The position numbers were made by a program, and so were the translations under genes. A stretch of 64,000 nt of DNA from Notospermus geniculatus (Eukaryota; Nemertea; Pilidiophora; Heteronemertea; Lineidae): contig NMRB01001831.1 in assembly GCA_002633025.1 (NCBI GenBank), forward strand, positions 1 to 64,000, written 5' to 3'. The notes under the pieces were generated by a model. That model was not told the DNA's origin and did not search any database. It saw only the letters and a list, made by a program, of their open reading frames with translations. Positions 30,170 through 42,700 of the stretch are shown here, one piece after another (position 1 is the first letter of the stretch; each line of letters begins with the position of its first letter).

Positions 30170-30562
30170 ACTACACTGTAAATCCAGGTGACGCGTTTAG
30201 CGTTTAGTTTTGTGTTTAACAAAACACAACTTAACACATTACGTGAATATAACTGAACATATCATCTGGACAGGCGTTCTATCCGCCTAGAAACATACGT
30301 CTTGTTGCCTAAAATGCCAAAATATATCATTTGTTGTACTGTAAATCTAAAGTCTAAACACGAAACTAAACGGGAATATGCAACACTTTTTAAACATCTA
30401 AACGCGATTAGTTTTCCATTAGAAATGAACAGATGACCTAAACACTGCATTTAGAAAACAGTAAATCTAAATGTCTTGTAAATGTCTTGTTTAACTTATA
30501 AACATCTCGTTCAGTTTCCCCTAAACACGAAACATGAAGGAATCCTGAACATCGTGTTTAGG
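30170..30562. repeat. GTTTAG-rich low-complexity tract before gap
   Basis: Many short CTAAAC/GTTTAG and ACTGTAAATCTAAA repeats in both orientations run up to the gap. Confidence 0.45.
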
Positions 30563-31417
30563 NNNNNNNNNNNNNNNNNNNNNNNNNNNNNNNNNNNNNN
30601 NNNNNNNNNNNNNNNNNNNNNNNNNNNNNNNNNNNNNNNNNNNNNNNNNNNNNNNNNNNNNNNNNNNNNNNNNNNNNNNNNNNNNNNNNNNNNNNNNNNN
30701 NNNNNNNNNNNNNNNNNNNNNNNNNNNNNNNNNNNNNNNNNNNNNNNNNNNNNNNNNNNNNNNNNNNNNNNNNNNNNNNNNNNNNNNNNNNNNNNNNNNN
30801 NNNNNNNNNNNNNNNNNNNNNNNNNNNNNNNNNNNNNNNNNNNNNNNNNNNNNNNNNNNNNNNNNNNNNNNNNNNNNNNNNNNNNNNNNNNNNNNNNNNN
30901 NNNNNNNNNNNNNNNNNNNNNNNNNNNNNNNNNNNNNNNNNNNNNNNNNNNNNNNNNNNNNNNNNNNNNNNNNNNNNNNNNNNNNNNNNNNNNNNNNNNN
31001 NNNNNNNNNNNNNNNNNNNNNNNNNNNNNNNNNNNNNNNNNNNNNNNNNNNNNNNNNNNNNNNNNNNNNNNNNNNNNNNNNNNNNNNNNNNNNNNNNNNN
31101 NNNNNNNNNNNNNNNNNNNNNNNNNNNNNNNNNNNNNNNNNNNNNNNNNNNNNNNNNNNNNNNNNNNNNNNNNNNNNNNNNNNNNNNNNNNNNNNNNNNN
31201 NNNNNNNNNNNNNNNNNNNNNNNNNNNNNNNNNNNNNNNNNNNNNNNNNNNNNNNNNNNNNNNNNNNNNNNNNNNNNNNNNNNNNNNNNNNNNNNNNNNN
31301 NNNNNNNNNNNNNNNNNNNNNNNNNNNNNNNNNNNNNNNNNNNNNNNNNNNNNNNNNNNNNNNNNNNNNNNNNNNNNNNNNNNNNNNNNNNNNNNNNNNN
31401 NNNNNNNNNNNNNNNNN
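30563..31417. other. Assembly gap (N)
   Basis: 855 ambiguous bases. It lies 3' of the last recognised GABA-receptor exon, where the M4 exon is expected. Confidence 0.99.
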
Positions 31418-32357
31418 AAAGGATGTCGTGATGCGACATTTTTGCTCTGTTCTTTTATACGTGTTCTGTACGACCGGTCGCAGCGCCACCCCGTCGTGAT
31501 TGTGCGGGTTTCTCATTGGCGTTAAGAGTTGCAAATATTTTGTCTTCTGACCAATTTTTGGTAACCATGGCACACAGGCTGCCTGCCTGTCAGAAAAGTC
31601 TCGATCGCTTGATGTCGACATACATTGCATATCTCGTAATAATTTCCAGAGGGGCGAGGGAACGGGAGATGTGAATCTGTATGCAGTGCATTTCTTCCAT
31701 TAGCGACCATAAAATCACTCGTCAATTATTACTTAGACCCTACTAGTGTCACACACTAAATAAGGATACACCAGTTGGTTGCAGGGCAAGAGACGCAACA
31801 GGAGACGTCATGTACCGCATAAATATTGCTAAACTCAGGTTTTCTACGCGAGTACAGTAGTATTTACATTATATACAGCGTATAAACGTTTCCATGTAAT
31901 CCTACGTCGTATCAGCGCATGGTCAATATGCACCAAAACTGCATCACATATTATGCAAATATGGCAAGACAATATCATCCCAGAGATACATTTTAATCCA
32001 CTCCTAATGAGGTCAATATGAGACTGGTGGCGCCACAGGGTTCCACAATGACACGGATTGACCCTGTTGACCATCAGAGTTCAGCAGAACCGGTGGATTA
32101 TGCATATTATTATCTTGACGTGTATTTTTTATACATCATCACCATTTATGGCAAGTCGATTGTCCACCCCTGCCTAAAAATGGTTTACGATCTCTAAACT
32201 AAAGGTTTACGACCTACTAGTGTATCCGCAAAAACGGATCTAACGATCGCCGGCGACCGAGCAGGGCGAACCGTTCGACGCCGATCCCCGACGCACGATT
32301 TCACGGGACAACGGTCTCGTGATAACGGGACAACGGTCTCGTGATAATAAGGAACCC
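31418..32357. other. No gene recognised
   Basis: 31430-31560 resembles 45300-45420 (GATGCGACA...CGACCG..CGCAGCGCC.CCC), so it is part of a dispersed repeat. The rest shows no exon for the GABA receptor M4 or for any other gene. Confidence 0.4.
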
Positions 32358-32545
32358 GCAGGACTACAGGTGTAACATCTGCCAGTGTTTCCGTATGTCT
32401 GTGTTTCCCCTCACTGTTTGGGAAATGCTGGTAGATAGATCGACACGTTTTTCTGGGTGTCCAATATTGTCAAGTCGCAGCTTACTCCGTTAGACAATAG
32501 TAGGTGAACACTGACAGATGGGAAACATTCAAAAACGTTACACCG
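32358..32545. repeat. Dispersed element, copy 1
   Basis: It matches 46482-46660 closely. Both share TCTGCCAGTGTTTC, AGATCGACACGTTT/ACATGTTT, TCTGGGTGTCC, CAGACAATAGTAGG/TAGACAATAGTAGG and ACATTCAAAAACGT. Confidence 0.75.
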
Positions 32546-33510
32546 GGACCGAGATCATCCACGTAACATCTTGGTCATGGCCGGCGCCTCTCATGAGAAT
32601 TGAAGGTAGTCGTAGTATGGATTATCGTTGGTTTTTTTGTAATCCACTGGCACACATGTATGCTTCATTGGCTATCATTAGATATTCTTACTGGCATACG
32701 ACTGGAGTTGATGTGTCTCGCGGCGGGTGAGAACCTAGTTTACAACATCAGGCCACTCCTTTTAGAAGCAAACCCGTGAACCTAGTGCGACACTAATATT
32801 GCTGAAGATAAGAACTGTACACTATCATTCCAATCACAGGAAAGTCCAAGGACCAATCATATAGAGTCAATCATGTCAGTCCTTCCAACACGCCGTCATT
32901 GCATGAAATGTAGATCGGACGATCCGGCGTCGACACGTGGATCAGACTTGGTATACGCCACCCAATAGGCCACGTTCAAAGCGCCGAAAGCAACAGGAAA
33001 TAAAACTCGGGAAATCTGGTCTATAAGACTGACACTGTTCACAGTTCCTTTTCTTCTCCTGGACTTAATTATTAAATTCCTATATCTCTGGTTTCCTTGG
33101 AGACAGTGAAAAAGATCGTACCAAATTGAGCGTTTTTGTCGGAAGAGAATGTGCTCCGTGTCCTTTTTTGCATTTGCCTTGAATTTTTTTTGTGCTGAGT
33201 AGTTATTAGAGGTGTGATTCTGTGTCGTGTAATAATGTAGAGAATTCTGAAAATAAAAAAAGTCAGGATTTTCAGCATTTTTAGCTGACCTGCGATGTCA
33301 GTTCACACAGAGTTAGATGGACAGTCCTATAAATCAATATCTCCACCTTGGAAACTCATTCGCATTTGGAACCTGGGCCGGTTTCACTCGACTTTTTGAA
33401 GGATCATTTTCACAAATCATGCTCGGTCGAATACGAACTGTAGGGACTTGATTTCAGTTCGTTGCCTTCACAAAAGAGTACCGGGTAATACTAACCTGGT
33501 TACAAAGTAC

Positions 33511-33743
33511 CTCTGCTTCGTCCTCTTCCTCATCATCGCTGTCTTCCGAATCAGACGCATGCGGCATCTCACCATAGCCCACCTTGGTGAAGTAGTGAAC
33601 CCCGGCAAACTCGCACATGGAAGCAATGATGAACACGAAGCACATGACCACGAACCAGTCCAGTGCCGTGGCGTAGGCGACTTTCGGTAGGTTCTGCCGG
33701 CTGTCCAGCTGTAGTGTCGTTAGTGTTAGGACCGTGGTAATTC
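33511..33743 (-). CDS. GABA-receptor exon: M2, M3 and start of cytoplasmic loop
   Basis: The acceptor is AATACTTCCAG and the donor GTACTT. It reads [40 protein letters not shown], then [15 protein letters not shown] and a strongly acidic run ([13 protein letters not shown]). The exon ends in phase 0; the next exon was not located. Confidence 0.9.
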
Positions 33744-36700
33744 CTGGAAGTATTCAATATCCAGGATCAGACATGGTCAGTATACAATCGACTTGCCCAG
33801 TCCGATCTTGTCAGCCAAGGATCAGGCATGGTCAGTATACAATCGACTTACCCAGTCTGATCCTGTCAGCCAAGGATCAGACATGGTCAGTATACAATCG
33901 ACTTACCAGTCCGATCCTGCGAACCCAGGATCAGACATTGTCAGTAGGCCTATACAATCGACTTGCCCAGTCCGATCTTGTCAGCCGAGGATCAGGCATG
34001 GTCAGTATACAATCGACTTACCCAGTCCGATTCTGTCAGCCGAGGATCAGGCATGGTCAGTATACAATCGACTTACCCAGTCCGATTCTGTCAGCCGAGG
34101 ATCAGGCATTGTCAGTATACAATCGACTTACCCAGTCCGATTCTGTCAGCCGAGGATCAGACATTGTCAGTGTACAGTCAACTTACCCAGTCCGATTCTG
34201 TCAGCCGTGGCCTCTCTGTTCAACCAGAAGGACACCCACGATAGCACCACGATGAGGATACAAGGCACGTAGACTTGGATGAGGAAGTAACCCATGTGTC
34301 TGGTCAGCTTAAACTGTACTCGCATCACAGAGTATTCACCTGGAAGAGGCGGATTGGAAGATAAATAGTCACGGAAGCCTAGCCTGGGATATGGGCAACA
34401 CAGACCTGGGACACATTCTTCAGGCCTCATTCTAGGGGCTACAGTCCCAAAAGACCCTGTTCCATAAGGGTCGTAGATGATGCTCTGTCAAACCTGAAAG
34501 TGCTTTTGAGTTGCACAGTGTTTGAGAGTCGGACTCCTGAAAGAGAGGCCACGGGTTCGTATCCCAGTCGAGTCTTTGTGCCATCCTGAGAACATCAGGG
34601 GTTCTTAGCGCTAGCTCATGTGCGGTGACGAAGGGAGCGACAAGAGCTAAGACCCCTGATGTTCTCAGGATGCTTGTACTCTCAAACACTCGTAAAAAAT
34701 CAATTGTTGCACTGAATGATTTGTTCCTCGGGATTACCAGAAAGGTTTTTAGAGATACTGGGATAAACATGCCATGCACTTTGAGAGTACCACAGCGGAA
34801 AGCGTTATTTAAAAGCCTCGGAAATTTTATTATCATTCTCTCCGCATATGACGTAGTGCACCCAAGGGTTTTCATGGTGGTGTTGTCATCATTCCCACTA
34901 TGGGTAGTCCATAATAACAATTTCATTGAGAGGGATTGCTCCATCTATTTGGTTGCAATTTAGATAATCAGATCGAGACGAGATCATCTAAATCCTCCCC
35001 GAGGACAGCATCAATATCGGTGCTGGTCATTTCCTAATAACTCATCGTCGAGACAAAGATTGATACCCAGAGAATCATTTTAAATCATCGTTGTGTGACT
35101 GACCCACCTGCTGCACAGTGCCATGATCAATCCGCTCACCAAGACCGGTACAGCGTATGTCGTGTGACCACAAACCCGAACGCGGCTAAGCTTAGCCATG
35201 ATGTTTCTGAACAAAGCTTTTTCCGCGTTCGTGCGTGGTTGCGCTGTTCATGAACCAGCCGTCACACACTGACGAATGCCAGAACGTGGGAACCAATCAT
35301 AGCACTTGTTACTCAGTAACGATTATTCTGATTGGCTGAGGGGAAAGGTCAGGGCGAGGGGTAGCATTATAAGTAGAGAGTATGTGTCAAAGGTTTTGCG
35401 TCCGAAGCCCTCACGGACCGATAGGCTACTTCACATGTCCACGGACCCGAACGCGGCTAAAGCTTTGTCTCTTTCCTCGCCGTGCTGCTTCTACACGAAG
35501 CTTCTTATCTTGTCCTTGTTCATGGCCGCGCCATGTGACCCTCTTGTATGTGTTGACCCGCTGAAGCTGTGTTTATCAGCATCAGCTCATCACCAGAATG
35601 TCTACATCTGGCGACATTTTTGTATTGGACGTCCATGGTTTTGGTGAAACCACTTTGTGATACGAATCTAAAGACTTTATACGGTATCAATCGTCAATGG
35701 CTCGACGACATGTTGCTCTGGTCGAAGAAGCAACATATAAATTCTCCCGTCTAACCCGTTAAGCACCTCGGCAAATCATATTAGAGTCCAGACTCTTTTA
35801 CTGATGGCATTACAAAGTGCGAACCAAGAGTCAGCGAAGGGTATGACCGGCGACTTGCCCCGAGGCGAACTCATTAGTAAACCTCCTCCCTTCGATACAC
35901 AGTTGAAAATAGTCTTAATTTCACATGGCTTCTGGCGTATGTGATCGATTTGATTCATTGAATGTGCGATAGCTTCCAGCGTTTCGCAGTCGTCTGCTGA
36001 TAGTAAGTCTGTCACCCTTGTTGAAAGGTATTCTGATTAAGGACAGTATTAAACAGATCTTACAGGTATATTCAGGAATTTGTTTTCTATCTTCCGACCT
36101 GAAACTCATAAAAAGAAAAAACCCAGCGTGTGTCTGTTATCATCCAGGGAAAACCCTGGTGTTTGGACTCATCGCCAAACTGTGGTGGGAAGTGCTTTGT
36201 GACTGACGAAAACCGACGGAAGCTTGGCAAGTCTTGCTCTATTATGAATGGTAATCATCATTCGTTTCTTCAATGTTTGTGTCAAGGCTGTGTGACGTAA
36301 TCCCGCGGACAAAGCTGAGGTCAAGATCAGTGATGACGTAACATGTGACAGTGATAAGAATTCGTGTGTGGGGGGCGTGTGCCTGTAGTTGTCATTGTGT
36401 AGGAAAGGTCGTACAAGAAAGAACACGCGCAAGGTTCCAAGAGAAGCGAAATCGCCTTGGCAGAAAAAGCAAAACACGATTTTCCAATTTTTCTTGCGCG
36501 GCGTAGGCCTATAGGACAGTGAGATGTTTAAGGTTGGTATGAAATTGCAATTCATTGTTCCTATACTCGACAGTAATTGTGTACAGGAAATTTACTGTAC
36601 GTGACCATGGATGTTGTGTTGTTCGGATTATAAGCCGTAGGCCTAGTATGGCGCGACAGCTGAGGGCCGACTTTTTGAGAGGATAAGTTCAAGAACTGGA

Positions 36701-39700
36701 TGAGTTTCCGATGGCCAAACGCGGTGTGTTATGCAGTAGTGGTCAGTGAACCACAACAGAGGAAAGAGTCACCAGCATCTAGGTCTTTGTTCATATATTG
36801 ATGGACAACAACACCGTCCAACAAAACCGTCCCTCAAAATCGCCACACACGATTCCGCAACAGGTGAGTGTTAGTTCGAGCGAGAGCAGAGAGTTACAGT
36901 CAATTCTGTAGAAGACGCTTGGCTTATGATTCTCATTTCATTTTCCAGTTCCTGCTTCTCGTCTGCGTCGTTCTCATGACTGGACTGTTGATCCAAGACA
37001 CTGCAGCCACTCATGTCCACAAATGTACTCCGAACTCCTGCATGAGGAGGAAAACTAGATGTCTGGCTGGCAGAATCCCCAAGAGATGCTCAAGCCGATG
37101 TCCCATTTCTCAGAGACCATTTTGCCCGGTTGCCATTCAGTGCAGAAGGAGCCGCTGTGACGCAAAGTTTACCCATTGCGTCGCTGCATGCATGGGTTAA
37201 CCATTTACATGTAACTGCCAGTATCAAGCTAATAAACTAATCAAATCACAAAACCTCAAAGAAACCCTGTCACATAGGTATTCATTGGAAAGTACTCTGT
37301 CCGAGCTTTCAAATGAATACCTATGTGATGGGTTTTCAGCGTCTTTCAATAATTTTTTATTCATTTTCAATTTTGACAAATTGGCCTGAGCTGTGAAAGG
37401 GTTATAAGACACGTTACGAAATGAATTCTAGATTCTGTAATGTACGCACAAGGCAGCCAGCGTTTGTACACTTTTTGACGGCTTCTAACTGTATGAGGAA
37501 GCCAACCCGCGTATCTCAAGTATCAGTAAAACATAACGCTGCAAGTTCCAAACATAATGAGAGATACTAGAATATTCTGCGTCCATTTCATTAGTCTGCC
37601 ATCAATAAAAACATCCAGCAATTAATTCAGTATCCCGTGAGCTGTTCTTCATCCTTTTTGCATCAGTTACGATGTCGTGTCGAGATTGATACAGCAGCCC
37701 ATAAACTGCTGCAGAGCTATCTATACAATTGAATTATCCCTGATAAGTGCATCTATTTGATCAGGAAGCTAATGCTAGAGAAGATAGGGGCAATCAGAGG
37801 CGAGGTTCGGACGCAGCTGAAAAGCCTACGGCTCTTGGTTTCCCTGGAGACCGATTTCCTGAAGAGTGACTTTATGAGATTTGAGAGGTTTCGAATAAAG
37901 AATCTCTGCTATTATACCAGAGTCATTTGGATGAGACCATAAAACTCCGGAAGGCGCCTCATGGTGTTTGGACGATAAATCCATGATCACTCGGAAAGAC
38001 AAGCTCTCCAAAAAGTGGCAATGTCACCCGCGATACTTTGAAATATCTGTCTCGAATCTTGGGTTATTTAACACGTATGTTGCGATTTTTGTGTTTCCAG
38101 AATTTTTTTTGGCAGAATGTGAAGGGGTGTGTGAAAAATATCCAAGCAAAAATACACGGGAGGCCTACTATGTTGTTTGTCTTTCTGGTGCTTTCCATCG
38201 CAAGCCTGATTGCTTTTGGGCACATTGCTCTGCACCCTGGACTATCTTGTGCTCAGTCTTGTTATAAGATACATTGTATAACCATCTTGCATAAGCGAGA
38301 ATTTTGCCAAATTTTTCCTTCATCTGTGTTCGCATTTGAAGAATTTCGCCATGACTCCCGAGGGATTTAAATCGAAACCAGCACCCAATGCGTCAAGTAC
38401 CCGTTTCCTTAGATAAGTATTAAAGGCACGATATCTGTTCTCGTCATCAGCTACCTTGGGACTCTACCCCACCAATCAACCCAACATTGCAAGGAATTTC
38501 ACGTCTGTTGTTATGTATGCTACCCCAGACGCTATCATTATGATGTTTTGGTCTATTAACTCCGTCTGGCCATTAATTTCGCCCCGGTCCAGTAGATCCA
38601 GCTCTGGACTTCTTACCGATATGTATATCCATTTCTGTTAAACGTTCAAGAAAGAATCACGGCAAGCTGTTTGGTGTAATCCCCCGGTGTGGCACTCGGT
38701 TCTGGTTCTGCATTTCTCAATGACACAAGCGGCAAATGCGGTAAAAGTTGTCGTCATTATTAAAGGCTGTGAGATGCAAAATCGTGGACACATACATGTA
38801 ATTCTACCTCTAACCCTGACCTTCGCCGCGGCGAATCCGAATAACCGTTACTGAGTAACGAGCACTCTGATTGGTTCCCGCTTTCTTGCATTCGCCAGTG
38901 TTGCATGAGCTAAAGCCCTATCAGACAATGCCAGGCTCAGCACACATCCGGGTTCCTAGTCGAAGCCTCGTTTCCATTCACGATGTAGAAGGAGGCCTAT
39001 CTTAGACATTCATGCAGGCCAACCAACCAGTGCACCGTGACAGTCAGAGGGTCACCAATGCTGTAGGCCTACCAACCAGTGCACAGTCAGAGGGTCACCA
39101 ATGCTGTGTTCATTCGTTTACAAAATCTTACCTTTTTCAGTGACGATGGTGAAGTTATGCTGAGGGTAATCTGTGAGATCAAACTGTGACAGGCGCATAT
39201 CCCGAGAGATTTCGACGGAACTTTGATTGGAATGTTTCCATTCATACACAACATCATGTCTATTATATGCATCTGAAATGTACAAAGTGAGATTGTATGT
39301 TGTGGTACTGCTGGGTGCAATATCGAAACCAAGGTCGTGGGACTCTTCCAGTGCCGTGGCTCCCGGAGGCCAACCTGGACGTCAAATGATGAAAGCGTAA
39401 GGCCTTCATGGTCTCACAAATATGACATTCACGGCTGACTGCAATGCGTGAATGTTTCTGATGACGTCAGTTTGCTTGTCGGCCATTGATTCACTGGAAG
39501 GGTAGACGAAGGTTGACACGACTGTCCATTCGATATCACCCAAGTCCTTGATGGCTTGAACCACGTGGGAAGTACCAACGTCATGTTTATAAGACATGGT
39601 TTGAGTGAAGAGGACTAATGAAAGTGTCGTTTTTGTTTTTCTCCAAAGAACGAGAAAGACCAAAAATTGACACACAAAATGGTAAATATCAAGAAGTCAA

Positions 39701-42700
39701 CTTCCAGAAACTTGCGAATTTTCGACCCCAACCGGGGTCTTCCTCAGGCACTATTCAGTTGGAGAGACTCAATGTAAACTCAGTAGCGCTGTCCTTCATA
39801 CAAACTGAAGTAGGAAGTTGACAGGCACAGTTTTGTGGCCAGTAGTTAAGTATACTTACAGCTACCAAAGATTAGCGGACAGACCTGGTTATCTATAGGA
39901 AAATACTCCAAGTACATAGGACAGGTGGCCTTGATTGTCAGTCTGAAAAATGAAATTGGTCGTCAAAACAAGTACTTCCCGCCCGGCACTTCCCGATGCT
40001 TCTTCCATATCATGATATTGATGTCAAGGAATGATGGCAAGTAGCTTTCTCAAGGTTTGTGAGTAATAAACGAATTGATATCAGAAGCCACCGACCTCAT
40101 AGAGTATAAAAGAGTCCCGTCCTCTTTGATTCGTAATAATTTATTCGGTGTTGTGATCATATGGACGTACGACCCTCGGCCATTTTGGAAGAACGTGTCT
40201 GGTTTCCATATTCTTTCCAAGAAGTTTATATGTACAGGAAGTATGTTTTTTGGACCTTTGAATCGCAGCCGCTTGTCTACCCATGACTGACGAAAGTAAC
40301 AGTCCATCGAGTAAGCCTGGAGGAAGAAGAGACAAAAGAAATAGATTAAGATTTGTTCCGAGAACGAGAACGTAGGGCTGAAGTGATTCATTCTTTGCGA
40401 ATTACGTCATCAAAAAGTGGGATATTTCGCGGAATGCGTCATCAAAGTCTGGAGTATTTCGCATATTACGTCATCAAAGCTAGATTATTTCGCGGATTAC
40501 GTCATCAAAGGTTGGGGTATTTTGCGGACTTCGTCATCAAAGGTTGAAGTATTTCACTGAGATTGACAGTCAAAGATCGTCTGAAAAAGAACGACAACCA
40601 CTTTAAGTAAAGATGGCGGTTTCGGAAGCCATCATCTGCCTGCTGCCCGTAGATTTTACGCACCAAGTACGTCACACAATAGGCGCCTCAATAGAACAAT
40701 GCTGAAACTTCGGTTGATCTCAGTTCAGAAATCACTTGTGACTAGTCTTTAGCCAAATTCGAGGACGCGTCTAAGTTGATTATCTGCTTCTATAGCCCAA
40801 TAACATTCAAACACAGAGAACTCGCTCCCTTTGGTGTGCTTTAACTCGACACATCTCAAGCATTATATCAATCCAGATTACCATTTCAAATAATAGTTCC
40901 CATTTCGCTGGCACTTTCTTAGCCATACAGGCTGAGATTTCTTTCAAAGGGAACCACATCATACTTAAATCAATCAATGTATGTAAATTAAATCTTGAAA
41001 TGGTATCAAGTTTCTAACTCTAAAGAACGAGTTGCATCCTATTAGCTTTACGAGAGAGACTTACAGGCGCGACTTGCTTTTTCTTAATTTCCATAAAGTG
41101 GAACTAGGGACCATGAAATGAAAATTTTGGCGAAATTGGGAGATTCGTTGGAAGTAGGCCACTAGTGCATGAATTACATTGGTATGAAGCAAGTAATCTA
41201 ATGACATGTCTGTCCCTCATCAGAACTTGAGGGGCAGCAGATTTTTTGTTACTGGAGAGGTCAGTTCATACTTCTTCGCCGGCCATTCTGCAGAAATGGA
41301 AAAATGCTGTTCCTCAGGCTGGTTTTATACACAAAGCATTTTCCGTTCCGAACTGACTTTATGCGGCTGCAGCATTGGTCTCACCGACATGGCAAGGACT
41401 GCTGTGCAGTAACGGCGTAGACATATACCTCAGTCCGTATTTCTACGCCAGCTCACTATACAGTTTAAAGGGCAATGACCTGAGCCGACTGTTCAAAATT
41501 CGATTATTCCTTAATTAGGCGTTGGCTCCCTTCTCGAAATCCAATAGAATGAACGCTTGGACGTGCAGTACATGCAAATTAGGTTGACCCGTTTGTTCAA
41601 CCTTGCCCTGATATACATGTAAGCATAAGGAAAGAAAACACAAATAAGATTTTTTTCTCATCACGCTTAGTATCTGCGGTATTCAAAAAAAGGAATTTTT
41701 TGGCCTAAACTACAGTGTTTCTTGAAACTTAATGGGAAAGGATATTCAAATGTATGCAAATACGATTTATCGGTGTCCCTGTAGCATAATCCAATTCTGA
41801 TTGTTTACGACGCTTAATGGCAAAATGACTTTTATTGCCCGAATAATCATGATAACCAGCTAATGGAGTGAGAAGTCTAGCGTATTTTTTTCTACGCATG
41901 TTCATTCGGGCGAAAAGATGTTATGGACGTTCCCTGTATGGTTTATGAAGTCGATTTTGAATTTTATTGCAGAAAATCATATACTAGTAAACTGCTTCTC
42001 TTACAGTTGGAGCTGTCAGTCAGTTGACCAATAGGTGTCACTACGGTCCAATTCAATGCCTTGCGGACGCATTCATGCCTGACTGAGCACCAATCGGGAG
42101 AATTTTCTATTGTATTGGTTCGCTAGAACTTTGCTGCCTTCTTTTTGGCGTCATGCGCGGCGTACTGCTCCTAATATAATAATTAGCTTAGGCCTGGTGC
42201 AGGAACCAAAATGGCGTGTTCTGCGAGCCAAATGAATAGAATAGCAGCAGAGTTAATTTTTTCGTTTCTGGCTATCAACTTGAAATCCTCGCCGAATTCA
42301 TCACTGTTTCATTTGACGAGATTTCGTGATGTTGCGTCAGCGATGATGAATGAAGTAGCAGTACCTGATGGATGAAGTCAGGGTAAGATAAGACTGATTG
42401 CAGAAGCAACCAAGCAACAACAGACACTGGCAACTCGGAGCGTTCTCCCAGCTGATAACCAAGATAGTACAATACACCATGTTGCTGAGAAATGTTTCCT
42501 TAACGGATTATTGAGAATAAAAATATTTTTGTTGCGACTCGAATAACAGAACAGAAATGATTTTGTTACCAGTTAGGTAAGTAAGTTCGGCAACTTTAGC
42601 CTGGCGCAGCTCTAAGAAACCGTTTCGATATTGTGTGGTCGGAAGCCACCTCCTATGGACTTCAGAATTAGGCCTAATGAGCCCGGTGTTCTTATTTGTC

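Noticed and set aside
33734-34272. Plus-strand ORFs of 173 and 159 codons
   Set aside because: They are antisense readings of the 55-bp minisatellite next to the receptor M2 exon.
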